From Motacilla alba alba (taxonomy: Eukaryota; Chordata; Aves; Passeriformes; Motacillidae), in NCBI RefSeq assembly GCF_015832195.1, contig NC_052027.1:15000149-15064148 (forward strand): 64,000 nucleotides of DNA, read 5' to 3'. Each line of letters opens with the position of its first letter. Position 1 is the stretch's first letter. The notes beneath the pieces are model-generated. The model had not been told where the DNA came from, did no database searches, and was given only the letters and a program-made list of their open reading frames with translations. The position numbers and the translations under genes are program-made. This document shows positions 1 to 11,800 of this stretch, piece after piece.

Positions 1-2830
1 CATCCCTCAGCTTTCCCCCAGGAGCATCACTGAGCTCTGGAGTTCAGCTCCTCACAGATAACAAAGTACATTCTGCAGACAGATGGGCTTTGATTTCAGA
101 ACACCCTGGTGTGAGACTGGTGGCTCTGGTTCTTTTTGGAGCAGATGTACCAGCCTGGAGTCCTGTGTTAGCTGTCACCCCATTCCCCAAATACATACCT
201 GATACTACAATGTTCATTTTAGACCAACATGATCTAAAATGCACCAGGCAAGCTGTGGTGGGCTCTGTGGGGAGGGTATTTTACAGACAGAAGGTCGGTG
301 AGCCACCCTGAGTGTGCTGTGGTGACTCTTTCATCCCTGGTGGCCCGTGTGGTGCCATGGACCTCAGCCTGGCTTTCCTAGCCCTGTGTGATGCAGTAAA
401 CCAACATCTCTCAGCAGAGTGGGCAATGACAGGACCAAAACTGCCCCTCTTCCCGCTCCTGTGTCCCTGCAGGGGCTGGGAGGGTTTGCTCCTCACAGGT
501 TTCTGTCATATGGAGCACAGCAGCTCCATGTGCTGTTTACTGCCTCGGCTACTCCAGAAATGTTTCACAGGGGGAAAGCTCTTGGCCAGGGCGAGGTTGA
601 ATTTTCCAGACTCTGTTCCCACCGGGGTTTTAATGCTTGCAACCTTTACTGTGGTTATTTTCTTTCTCTCCTTAAGCTCAGGCCTCTGTAACTTTAATTA
701 TCTGTCTGTGGATGTAACCTTGCTTGATCCATGATGGTTTTGATGGGGAAATGTAAGCAATGGAGATGGTGAGTAGAGATGCTTAGGGATAGTGGCTTTG
801 GTCTGTGGAAAAAAGTTAAGAGTTAGTGTCTCTTTTTCCTCTTTCTTTTTCCTGAACCTGGTTACAAACTCAAAAGTTCCCACCTCAAAACCCCACCCAG
901 TAAAACAAGAACTTGAAGATCCCATCCCCCATCCTTACTTCAAATAAAAACCTTAACTCTCTTTATAACCTGTATTTAAACAAAGATTCTTATAAATACC
1001 CCAGAGTATTCCTTGTGACTTTTTACTTTAAAAATGTCAGAATAGGAATTTCAAAGCTTTTTTTTTTCCCTGTTCAGTGTTTAACAAAAATATTCCAGTG
1101 TGTTTGTTGAATTATGGGTTTGTTTAAAATAGGAGATTTCTTTGCATATCTGTTCTTGCTGGCATGTCCCCAGCAGGTTGTGGGGACAGTTCAGTGCAGG
1201 GGCTCCCAGTGTGACCCCTGACATGCACAAAGGCAGGCCAGGCTCCTGTGTCCACTCAGAGATGGTCTCTCCACTGCTCCAAACTCCCTGGAACAACTGA
1301 GAGAAGATCCAGAGCTGCCTCCTCCTGTCTGTGTCCTGTGCAGCTGAGCCCATCCCAGGGATGTCACTCCCTCCTGCTGGAGTGTGGCAGATGGCTCTCC
1401 CCAGGATTTAGCTGCCACTCAGCTGGGATTAGCACCAAATTCCCATCTCAGAGAGAGAAGAGCAAAAAGCACCAGTGTCCTCCTAGCTGGACTGGCAATG
1501 TCCAGCCTTGCTCTCTGCATAACCTCTGCCTTTGCCTTCTGATGGGACCAGTGCAGAAAGGATTAGAGACATTCCTGTAACTGCTCCAAAATCACAGATG
1601 TTCCCAGCAGTGGGAATCTCCTCTACCCTGAGTGAGAGCAACATCCAGTACAAGCTCAGCTCCGTGTTGGTTGTACCTCCAGCCTGTAATTTCCACAAGG
1701 AAATGGAGATAGTGGTACCTTAGGGGACACCCAAGTATCTTGGGTCTAAAATGAGAAATATTACAGGGGTGACTTGTGTTTTCTAAAATCTAAGAATACA
1801 TTATTGAAGATGCATTCCACTGGTTTTTATATCTACCCCCTTCACCACAGTGGTTTCAGGGTGGTTTAACAATCATAGACCAAAATAATTGTGAGGGTCT
1901 GAAATGTCTGTGGAAAGTAATTTTTTGACATCAACTGCCATACACGATATTTTGGCTGAGGTCAGGAGCCTGTTTTCTGTTGTTGGTCCCTCTCATCTTT
2001 TAATCAGAGCCATGCAGTGAAGAAGTACAACATTATGCTTATTTCAGATTAATTGACTGTGATTAAGTAGATGTTGCCTCTCAGTGGAAGGTAACAATCT
2101 ACATCTGTGTGAGAAGGTCCCCATCCTCCTCTTAAAGAGCATCCAGCTGAGGTTTGTGTTTCTGTCAGCCCTCACACCAGAACCTGCTCCATCCCTGAAG
2201 GGGGTTCCGGATAGCACTGACAGTTTCAGAGCCAATTCCAGGAGATGCTGCTGCACATATAGGGAAATCTCTGCTCTAAACCCCCTTCCACACAGAAAGA
2301 ATGGTCTTTATTTGCCACAAGGAGCTGCTGTGAGAGTGGATTAGTTAATGTTTCAACAATGTTTGGAAGTATTTATAGCATTAAACTAATCCTTATATCA
2401 CTCAGTAAATAGCTGTTATTTCTTTATGGCAGGCTGCATATATGGGCTGTTATGGTGATGCAGCCAAAGGGGTTTTGATACTTTTTTCCCATTAGAAATA
2501 AGGCAAATTCATTTCTTGGACGCTTTTGAAATTTCTGCAGTCAAATCAGGAGGGGAGATGGGATGGAAAACATGAAATAGAGTTTCTCAGAAAAAAATTT
2601 GGTGAACAGGAGCAAAGTGAGGCATCAAGGGGGAGTGGAATTGCTGCAGTCAGGAGGTGCACAGGTTCCAGCTCTGTTCACTGTCTTCTCTATTTCAGTC
2701 ACACCTTGGTAGCCAGAGCCACGAGGATGAATTTTAGATGCTGCAGCCTATTTCTTCCTCCTGGCAGCAGTGAACTGTTACATCCTCTCCCTGCTCCCAG
2801 CTGTGTCTTCCCATCTCCTCCCTGGCACAG
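1..2830. other. Non-coding or intronic stretch
   Basis: No coding exon, RNA gene or transposon fragment could be supported here. If the candidate exons further right are real, this would be intronic DNA of the same plus-strand gene, with earlier exons that I could not identify. Two short plus-strand frames look mildly protein-like: 1560-1720, and 2550-2640, which follows a pyrimidine-rich stretch ending in CAG. Neither has convincing paired splice sites in a phase compatible with the downstream exons, so neither is called. Confidence 0.4.
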
Positions 2831-2887
2831 GTCCTGGTGCTTGGCAGACTTTGTGCTGGGAAGGTGCACCTTGATAAGCTGCCAGAA
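2831..2887 (+). CDS. Possible internal exon of unidentified gene
   Basis: This 57-bp segment (19 codons, phase 0 to 0) follows a pyrimidine-rich tract ending in CAG and is followed by GTAGGT, a plausible splice donor. It reads VLVLGRLCAGKVHLDKLPE without a stop and would join in frame to the exon-like segment at 3240. A segment this short can easily arise by chance, and the neighbouring candidate exon can also be read with a start in another phase, which would exclude this one. I do not recognise the peptide. This is the weakest part of the proposed gene end. Confidence 0.2.
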
Positions 2888-3239
2888 GTAGGTTTGCTGT
2901 ATGTGGGGAGGTGCTTCAGTGCAGGCTCTGCTGAGCACCAGAGCTGTGGCAAAGAGGATAAATGGGGGGAACATGAGAGAGGGGACCAGCTCCTTTTGGC
3001 ACCCTTTAGAATGGTTCACTCTACATCCATCATTTACGCTAAGACCAAAGATCTTTGATGTTTATGCACCTTTTCACTTGAGGGAAAATGTAGTTTTAGG
3101 GCAGTCGAAGCTGAAAAAGTGCAAAATGAAAAGTTGATGCATTTACTGCCAGCACCTTTGAGACCATTCATGCAGAGAAAAAGCTTCTGGACAAGGCAAA
3201 AAGTTTTGCCTTTGGATTTTGACCCTCACTCCAGGTGAG

Positions 3240-3573
3240 GTGGAAGAAATTCAGTTCCTTGCAGATCCTCGCAGAGTCATTGATGAAAGTGAGCAGCAAA
3301 GGTGTGGTTTTGCTGAGATTGAAATCGACCAAGTAAAGAGCTGGGAGGTGGGAAAGGGGAGAGGTGGGTGTGTTTGTGTGGCCCTGCCTGGGCAGTGCTG
3401 GCAGGGAGCTGCCCAGGACTCTGCAGGAGCACAGCCTGGTGGATCAGGGCTCCTTGGCTCTAACTCCGGTGATGAGCTCTGTCAATCTCACGTTCCTTTG
3501 GTTTCAGCAGTCTGCCATCCTGCTCATGCAGAGGGTGCTGGATGCTGGCAGGGCCATCTGTCAAACTGCCTGA
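3240..3573 (+). CDS. Possible last two coding exons, unidentified gene
   Basis: The proposed coding sequence has two exons. The first is 3240-3332, 31 codons, beginning VEEIQFLADPRRV and ending AEIEIDQ. It lies after a pyrimidine-containing tract with two nearby AGs (3233-3234 and 3238-3239) and before a GTAAAG donor. An acceptor at 3234 would add five bases and change the entry phase. After a 175-bp intron, the second exon (3508-3573, 22 codons including stop) follows CCTTTGGTTTCAG, reads QSAILLMQRVLDAGRAICQTA and ends in TGA. A second CAG directly after the acceptor makes this a tandem NAGNAG site that would drop only one Gln. Both exons share one phase, and an AATAAA lies about 136 bases past the stop. 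The last exon would form an amphipathic helix. I do not recognise the protein, and small chance exons are possible. Confidence 0.4.
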
Positions 3574-3708
3574 GAGCTGGAGCAGAGGGTAAAACCTGGT
3601 GTTGCTGGGAGCCTGGAGGAGCAGAAAAGACAAAGGGAAGCTTGATGATGGGGTCAGAGCTGTTTACTTAACTTGAACCATAGGCTTAACACCTCAAGTC
3701 CACAGTTC

Positions 3709-3714
3709 AATAAA
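3709..3714 (+). terminator. Poly(A) signal AATAAA
   Basis: A canonical AATAAA hexamer lies about 136 bases past the TGA of the candidate last exon, giving a short but normal 3' untranslated region. The position supports a transcript ending near 3730. AATAAA hexamers are common in AT-rich DNA, so the support comes only from its placement. Confidence 0.35.
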
Positions 3715-3734
3715 AGATTTCTGGGACAATGAAA

Positions 3735-5277
3735 ACCAAAAGCTCCAAGAATAGCCATCGGGCACAAAAGGTGCTATTTCATAGTTAATAATTGTTTAAA
3801 TTGTTTTAATTGTTTAAATTTGCATACACATATTCACAGCTCACAGCTGGGAGATCTCTAACCCTCCTGGACTGCCAGAGGGTCTACTTCACCTGCAGGA
3901 GAAACCTGTGGCTCCCTTGGAGAAATCAGACCTTGTCCTGCCAGCTGTTGCCTGTCCTGTGTGGAGCAGACACTCTCACCCTGCACAAGTACTGTCACAG
4001 GTCACTTCAAGGAGCCAGGGTTGTTGTCTGCATGGGGACATCTGCCACAAATGCAGTGCAGGTGGGAACCTGAATGAAAACAGATGAGCCTTGACAGAGA
4101 AATGAGGTGTCACAGGATGTCCCTGAGCTGGCAAAGGTCAGTCTCTCTCTGCTGTGTCCTGTTGTTGTTTGATCCTATGCCTGGATGATGAAGAGGAGGC
4201 ACAGAGTGTAAGTTCACTGTGCAGGACATGACAGAGCCCTTGGCTGGCTCGAAACCGGGAGAAACTCCTCTGACACCTAAATGAACCCAAGGAATTTGTC
4301 AATAAAGCCCCCATCTGGCTTGGAGAGCAGATTAGGAGCATCTGCTGAGAGTCCTAATTATCCCCTTTTCCCTGCCAAACTTTCTGTGGTTGTCAGCTCA
4401 ACACAGGTTTGTCATGTAAGACTTGGAGTCTGCATGTGCTGATGCTGCTCCGAATGAGAGATGAGGACACAGTTATATTCTTGTTCTCCACAATGGACAA
4501 CCTGTGAATCCAAATCTGATTTAGCTACCAAGATGAAAGGCAGTGGATTCAGGGGACTTTGAGGAGGACCTGTGTTTCTCCCTGGTGCTGATCAGGCTGG
4601 AGATGAGCAGGCTGGGATTGGGGTTGGGGCTGCTTTGCTTGGTTCTCTACATCAGAGGAAAGCATCATTGTGTTCAGGTTTAGGTGGCTCTCCCTGAGTT
4701 TTGGTGGAAAGAAGGCAGGCAAACTATGTTCTGGGCTTTCCTGATCGAGGGTCTGGTTAGGGAAATGTGACCCTGAGATTGCTGCTCTCTTCTGCCCCAG
4801 GGGAAAGAGGCTTTCTCTTTCAATAGTAAGATGCTTGTTTCCTACAGAGGCTCAAATAATACAAAATCCCACTGTACTGCTTTTTTCTCAGGTACAAGCT
4901 CTTTTTTCAGGTTTTGTTTTTAATTTTGGTACCTTCTTTCCTCTAAATCCTTCTGAAATATATCAAATATCTCCTTGAATGGCACATTTCTGAGCATGTT
5001 TCTTACATTTTTTGTGCACAGGATTTTCTTCCAGGCTTTGTGAAGCCCTCTTTGTTAGAATGAAATGCAGAAGAGCCAGATGGTTTGGCCAGAGTCCAGT
5101 TACCTAAGAAACATGCACCAGCACCCTATCAGAAGCTATTTCCTCTAAAGATCACGCTCGGCCTGCTTTGTTCTAATAACAAGCTTAAAAGTCAACATTG
5201 AGCTGTCAGTACCTATTTTTTCCTCCATAATTAATCTACAAAGTTCAACATGGAATCAATAAAAATGACCTCATGGC
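3735..5277. other. Non-coding, nothing recognised
   Basis: Unique-looking sequence with no supported gene, transposon or RNA. Around 4611-4630 there are three G-runs (GGG, GGGG, GGGG) but no close fourth run. Confidence 0.5.
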
Positions 5278-5294
5278 TTTTTTTTTTTTTTTTT
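5278..5294. repeat. Poly(T) tract, 17 bases
   Basis: An uninterrupted run of 17 T lies about 45 bases before a CR1 tail. CR1 elements do not end in poly(A), so the two are probably independent. Confidence 0.9.
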
Positions 5295-5340
5295 AATCAT
5301 TCCTCAAACAATTTTCCCCCACACCACTTCTCCTTCATAG

Positions 5341-5393
5341 GTGTGACTGAATGATCTTCGGAGTCTTTTCCTACCTTGATGATTCTATGAATG
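5341..5393 (+). mobile_element. CR1 LINE 3' tail fragment
   Basis: About 50 bases match the remembered CR1 3' end: a GACTGAATGATCTTC-type segment, then CTTTTCCTACCTTGATG, then the tail ATTCTATGA. CR1 is the main non-LTR retrotransposon of birds and reptiles, and its copies are nearly always 5'-truncated. Only the last part is left here, with several substitutions, so the copy looks old and cannot encode protein. Confidence 0.7.
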
Positions 5394-5399
5394 TTAGAT

Positions 5400-6812
5400 T
5401 TTCAATCTCAATTCATACTTGAATCAAAATCTGTGGCTTTTCTTCAGCAGAAAATCTAAGGGAACATTTGGCTTGATTCAGTTGGCACATTCTTGCTTCA
5501 GTTCAAATAATTTTCATGTTCTTTGTCTTTCAGATTGAATTATTCTACATTTAGAACCAGATTTTATTATCAATATTATTTTTTATAATATATTTTCTTA
5601 AAATGTAAAATGGGGAAAAAAATAAAACAATGCTGGGACATACATCCTTATGTCAGAGGGACACACTTATGGTCCCGTGTGACAGGCAAAAATTTATCCC
5701 AGAGTCAGTACTCTGCATTTATCCAGAGTCAAGTTTCTTCTGACATGGAGGATATGATTTAGCAACTGCTCAGAATCTTGTTCCAAGCTGAGTGCTTTAC
5801 TATATTGACTTTTTTGGTAGTGAGATAAGAGCTGATTTTTCTTTCTGAACAAGACTCTGATTGTGAGCTGCAAAGCTGGGTAGAAATCTGGCCCCGTCGA
5901 CTTCTGCAGTGTGACCTGGGGGCTGGCAGACCCTTAACTCTCAGGCATCTTTCTCTCTTCAGAGTTTAAATGTGGCCAAGCAGGGTTTTTTTTGGTCCCT
6001 CTGTGATTGCTCTTGCACAATCTCCTCGTTAAAGCAGCGTATCAAAATCAGCGAGTGAAATTGGACGCTTCCTTTGCAGATGGAAAATTTATTGTCCGCT
6101 CGTGCCTTTGTGCTGAAGTTCGGATCTGGGGTTTTAAAGCCCCTCCTCCCCCTGCCTATGTGGGAGTTTCCCCTAAAGATGTGGAATGTTTACTGCATAC
6201 CAAGGGCAAGACATTATGCAGACACGAGGCTCACAACACCTACAATTTCTAAACCACATGTGGCCTGTGTGGATTTCCTTGTGCTGGATTCACATGGAAA
6301 CACAAACACATGTGGCATTTTTGTTGCTTTTCTAGGAAATCACGGAGCACAGCCCTGCAAAATAATACTTCCTACTGTTGGATCCACTGTGTAATGGGGG
6401 GAGGTACTGCTTTTGTGTCCCGGGCTGCTGAAGCCTCATGCCAAGCTCTTGAGTCATTCACCCCAGTGTCTGGCTTTCCAGGAAGGCAAATCCCAGTTTT
6501 AGAACCTACTGGGGACCCAAGAGCGCCGTGGGAAATAATAAAGGAAAGGTCATAGAACGTTATCAGAACTTGGGTTTTCCAATGGGGATCATGCCAGGAA
6601 GTGTGTGATTAGGAACTGGAGAAACTGTGTTGTGTCAAGAAAGCTGGAGTAAAGCCAGCAGGATATAAAGTGGCTTCAGCCTGCTCTGAGGAAGGATGAA
6701 GCCAGCTGGCAAGGCATGAGAAGAGGGGAGGTTGGGGGAAAAGTGTGAGCAATTATTAGGTGGAATCTTGCTCTCTGTGTTCAATAGCCCTGCACAGCTC
6801 CTGGCTGCTCAG
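5400..6812. other. Non-coding, with possible regulatory block
   Basis: No gene or transposon is seen. Positions 6027-6122 carry seven CpGs in under 100 bases (for example GTCCGCTCGTG), against a CpG-poor background. An open frame overlaps this block at 6007-6252, but it begins at a TTG and lacks splice signals. The block is more likely conserved non-coding DNA than an exon. Confidence 0.3.
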
Positions 6813-6827
6813 TCACCACCTGGGGAT

Positions 6828-6959
6828 GTGAAGGGATGGGGTGCCACTCCTGACCGCCAGGTGAAGGGATGGGGTGCCACTCCTGACTGCCAGGTGAAGG
6901 GATGGGGTGCCACTCCTGACCGCCAGGTGAAGGGATGGGGTGCCACTCCTGACTGCCAG
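6828..6959 (+). repeat. 33-bp minisatellite, four copies
   Basis: Four head-to-tail copies of a 33-bp unit begin at 6828, 6861, 6894 and 6927. The unit starts GTGAAGGGATGGGGTGCC and ends CCAG. The only visible difference is C or T in GACCGCCAG versus GACTGCCAG. It alternates, so copies 1 and 3 match and copies 2 and 4 match. That implies a 66-bp pair was duplicated recently. The unit length is a multiple of three, so the array stays open in frame and encodes VKGWGATPDRQ or VKGWGATPDCQ. The opposite strand is open too. Every junction contains CAG|GTGA, and the last one is the full donor consensus CAGGTGAGT. Confidence 0.95.
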
Positions 6960-6965
6960 GTGAGT

Positions 6966-8833
6966 GTCAGCACATGCTGGTGCTCCTCAGAGTTCCCTGA
7001 TCTGCACTCAGGGTCTCTCAGGCTGGCAGCCAGCAACGTGGTGCTGCATGGTCCTTGGGGAAGAGGTGTAGATGTGAAGGCCAGGAGTGGGAGGACAGGT
7101 TGTTACTGCAGGGAGATGTTCCCCTGTGCTGCCACCATCAGCCTTCTGCCTTTCTGATGAGGGAGATATCTTCTCTTTCTCCCTTGCAATCAATACAGCT
7201 GAAAAATACAGCAGTTCTCAGGGAAAGCAAAAGTCCTTTACTTTCCTTGGCACACATAGCAAGACCAAGAATGCTCAAGTCAGCATCCTACCCCAAGAGT
7301 GATGTATCCTCAGTTGTTCTTTGGATGTATTGAGCAAAATACATGTGCACCACCAGCAGCTGCAGGACTCCACCCCAGAGAAGGCTGCATTTCAGTGGTG
7401 AAATCACACTGGAATGTGCTTCTCATCCAAACATTAACCCCACTTAACCTAAAAAAACCCCAAACAAACCACACCAAGTTTGTCCAATTTGGGAACAATT
7501 TACTAGCCTGATTTTCTGTAGCAGAGGGACTTAAGTGTTCTGCTTGTTCCCTGCTGACCCACTGTCACTCATTGTAAGAGGGCTAGAAGGTTTGGTGATG
7601 CTGTGTTCATATTGGTTTGGAGGAAAAGACATGTAAGGAGAAGAGAGAGACAATTTGCTTCCTCTTTCAAAAAATCCACTTCTAAAAAGTTTACTGAATG
7701 CATATGCTTGGTGTGATTGACCTTTCAGTCATGCAAACATTTCAGTGTCTTTCATGGCTTGTTCCATGGCCTTTGCAACTTCAGCAGAGTTCTTCTAGTG
7801 GGGTTTCCTGTCCCTTGGTGTGCCCTCAAACCCCTTTGCTCAATGTTCACTTCTAAGCTCATATAACTGGCCTGTATTTTTGTGTGCACAAGGAGGGTTC
7901 TCCACAAGAGCCCTGGAAATCCTGGATCCTACTCAAATGTCTTCCTTCTTAGCCCAGGACTAATGCTCTGCAGAGCTGGTACCTCGGGCAGAAGTGCAAG
8001 TGTCACTGTTAGTGACTTCAATGTGTTAATGGCTTGCACCTCAAGACTTTGGTAATGTTTTCATATTGTGACACTGACTATGAGTAAGAAGCTGGCACAT
8101 GGTTGGTGGTACCCTGAAAAGCTCCTGGCAAGGAACTGCATCCCTCTGGGGAACAAATGCAATGTGACCAGGTGCAGCTCAGGGCTTGGTCACACAGGAT
8201 ATTGGGGCATAAGTATTTCACTGGTGAAAGGGATATGAGTTACCAGATGGAGTTGCTTCATAGTTCTATCACCAGGGAAGAATAGGGGTTATTGCTCCCA
8301 AGAAGCTCACCATCCTAAAAGGCTCAGTTTGTTTTAGTCCACATTGTCATCTCTCCTGGGGTTAACTTCTGCACTTGGTCCCATTGCTACTAAAATCACT
8401 GAAAACTGTGAATTTCTGCATCAGTCCACTCCTGGTTTTAAAAAGTAAATGAACACTCTTTCACTGAGTGCATCAGTTTCTCCACCTGGTTTGGCTTGGG
8501 TTGCGTTTTCCATCACCTGCAGTAGTGACAAAGGGCTGACACTGTTGATGGCTTTGGGACACATCAGGACAACTTAAGTCCTTCCCAGTGAATGGCTTCA
8601 GAAATCATTGTTGTGTCTTTGCTTGCTGAATTTTGACTTTTTTTTTCTGGCACTGCTGTTCTGTAAACATGAGCTGTTAGGCATGTTGGTGAAACTTTTA
8701 CCCAGAATTTACATCTAATTTTGGAGAGGACTTGAGCCACAGCTAAGGGACACTTAACTTCTTGGTATGACCACAAACAGTATCCAAGAAGACACAAGGA
8801 ATGCTGGTGATGTGCTAAGTTCTCAGTGCTTTC
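6966..8833. other. Non-coding, nothing recognised
   Basis: No supported gene, RNA or transposon. An AC-rich patch with CAAACAAACC lies near 7450-7475. Confidence 0.5.
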
Positions 8834-8888
8834 AAAAAAAAAAAAAAACCAAAACAACAACAACAACAACAAAAAAACCAACAAAAAA
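8834..8888. repeat. Poly(A) and (CAA)n simple repeat
   Basis: A run of 15 A is followed by about five CAA units and a further A-rich stretch. It resembles the tail of a retroposed sequence, but the DNA on its left shows no recognisable parent gene or element. Confidence 0.9.
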
Positions 8889-11800
8889 CCAAGAAACCTG
8901 AAAATGGGGCTTGAATTTGTGGCATAAATTTTTCCAGTGAGCTGTAAACTTCTTTGTTAACAAACTAGACTTGAGTCATAAGCAGGGTGCATAGTCTAAG
9001 CAAAACACTGTGGAATTCAGATACTTCAGCACTAGAAAGTCAACATCATATTAAAATGCACCATCTGATTAGGTGACAACTGCAATTTATTCCCAGAGAA
9101 ATCCATTTAATTAGTTGGAAGGAGTCAGGGTGTTTGATCTTCCAAGAAAAAGACACTTCCAAGTGCTGGTAAATATGAATTCAGAAGAGGGATTTTGTGA
9201 GGGGTTCACAATGCATCTGTTCACTGAAACTTGTAAAAAAATCATTACAGCATTCAATTCTCTTGTGAGCCTTTGAATATAATGAGCACTCATTCCAGCA
9301 AGTGCTTCAGGTTCACATTTCATCTGCAGTCAGCCCATTTTTCCCATCCAGCTCCTTCAGTTGCCAGAGATCTTGGAAAGATGATCCAGAATCAGTTCAG
9401 AAATACCACAGCTCTGTGGAAACCTGCACACCAGCTGCTGTCCACAGTGAGCTGGTGACACCGTGGTCACAGGCTCTGTGCGGTGTGATTTTAAGGAAGG
9501 AGGTTCCCTCTTCCTCTAACGATGCTCGTGGGTTTGGGGATCCATTTTCACAGCTGCAGCTGGTGTTTGGAGCCTCTGGAGATGGAGGATTTGGCACTTT
9601 TTCCAAATTCCCCTCCTTTCTGCGCCCGGCCCAGCTCTCCTCTGTGCATGAGGATATGATATCTGTGCCAGAGCATCCAGTGCTGGTTCCACATTGCCAG
9701 CTGTGTTCTGCACTGCCTGGAAACAGGGGGTTCAATCTGCAGCCCAGAGAGTGTATGGGATACCCACGTACACATCCACGTGCAGACACGGCACAAATCC
9801 TGATTTTGAGAAGCCTGGGGCAACACTTGTACTTAGGAATGCTTTATTATTTTTAATCCACCTTTCCTACCCTCCCTACAGTGCTTTCATGACCATGATA
9901 TAGGAATATATCTACTCCTTTAACTTGTTTTATCAGGACTTTGATTCAGTATCAGTTTTTTATTTCTTATTTGAGCCTTTGGTATTTGAAGAGGGTAAAC
10001 TCCCCCACTCCATATTTTATGGTCACAGAATAATAGATTTTAGTGTCGCTGCATCATACTCAAACCAACCCAACCTCTCCCAGTACAGTGCATCCACAAC
10101 CCTGTTACAGCAGAAGTCTCTCATGGGCAGAGGGAGAGATCATTTTGGGGTAAATAGTGCCCACCCAGCCTGTCTGCCACCAAGTGACTTGAACTGCCCT
10201 TGCTTTCATCCTTTGTATAAATTTCCAGTCCTTCAGCCACATCTTCCTTGTGTTAAATATTCCCCTTTGATTGGGAAGTAGCTCTGTGAGCATTTCTAGA
10301 AGGAAGGAAGGGACAGCTAATAACAGCATAAAACCTGACCTTCTGTGTGTGCCTGAGTCTGCTTTCCCCAAAGCCGTGCATAAATTAACATTCTGGCAAT
10401 AAAACTGAGCCTGTTTAATTTTCTGTTTGACTAGAAATGTTCAGAAAATGTCATGATATTTGATTTCATCTTTGTCTATTTTTTGCCCCTGCTGAATGAA
10501 GCTCATTGGCCTCTGGAGACCCAGGCACACACAGCATGTCTGGGAGCACATAAAGGGCCACTGTCCCCAGGCATGTGCTCCTCAGCCATGCAGGAAGTAT
10601 TGGGTTTTATGTTTGAAGCCTGGCTGAGGTTCCCTAATGGCTGCTAATCCTCAGGTTTCTTTGACTACATCCTGTGCCAGACCTGCTCCCACCTCAGCAG
10701 GCTTGGGGTTTCTGCTTGCTTCACAGAAGTGTCCAAAAATGTGTAGGAGGAGGCTCCATACCAGACTGAGTGTGTGAGGGGGGCGGATTGAAAGAGCAGT
10801 AACAGCAGCTACATTTTCCTTGCTGAAACACTGAAAACTTGAGAGTTCCTTTAAGGGATGAGCCACTTTGAAGGAAAAGAAGTTCTAACCCAAAGGGGCT
10901 TTAGGTAAGAGGCAGAAAGGGATGTTAAGAGCAGTTTTAGGGTAGGCTTAGCAGATCTGCTGCTGGCAGCTGTTGTAGCTCCACCGAAGGCTGTGGGGAT
11001 TCTTGCCAGATGTAGACATAGCCTTGAGCATTGTTGATAAAAGGAATAGTTTCCCAGGAGAAAGGATAAAAAACTTAACCTGGAGAGATGGCCTGACACA
11101 TTGCTATGGTAAGGAATCCTAAAAATAAAAAAAAAATGGAGGGCAGCGGACCCTTTGCTCACAGTCATCCTTCCCTTTCCTCAAGGCTTGTGAGGAGTAC
11201 TTTTCCCCAGAGTCCAGTGGTGCTCTCATGGCTGCAATTCCATGGAAAACCTGTCCCAACAAGGCATTTTTCCTTCTGGATATCTCTGGGACTTTTTCCT
11301 GTGAGATTAAATTTCAGCTTTAAAATTTATTTGAAATCACCTACTTTCTATTACACATTAATTGTGAATCTATTTTTACAATTAGAGAATGGATGGCTCT
11401 GAGGGATCATTAAGAATTAGCAGCTACTGCAAATAACAGCCAGAAGCATGAGTGAAATTCTGACATTTTTCATAGCTCTGTGTGCAAAGCTGGTGACAGA
11501 ATCAACCTGTTAGTTAAAACTTGTTGACCTCAGGAAGAGAATATGAATTCAAATCAATAATTTTATTTTTATGGGTTTTGGTTTTGTTTGAATTGAGCCT
11601 TGATGAAGTTTCCCCATTGCTGTGCCCAGTGCTGTAGCTTTGGTAACTGAGGGGAAGATTTCACTCTACTTGTGCCTCCAAGATCACCATTTTCCCAGGG
11701 ATGCTGCCAGCCTCCCTGGCACTGCTTCTCTCCTGTATTCTCCATTTTGTGCTGGTTTGGTAAAAGCTTTTTTCCCCACTGCTGGCTCAAAGGACTTTTG

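Noticed and set aside
6007..6252. Protein-like open frame over a CpG-containing block
   Set aside because: Its start is TTG, no acceptor or donor frames it, and CpG retention explains its non-random look at least as well.
8834..8888. Poly(A) tail of a processed pseudogene
   Set aside because: No recognisable coding or RNA sequence lies to its left and no flanking duplication was found. Treated as a simple repeat.
10020..10045. CACAGAATAATAGATT as an inverted CR1 tail
   Set aside because: The bases that follow do not continue into any CR1 landmark.
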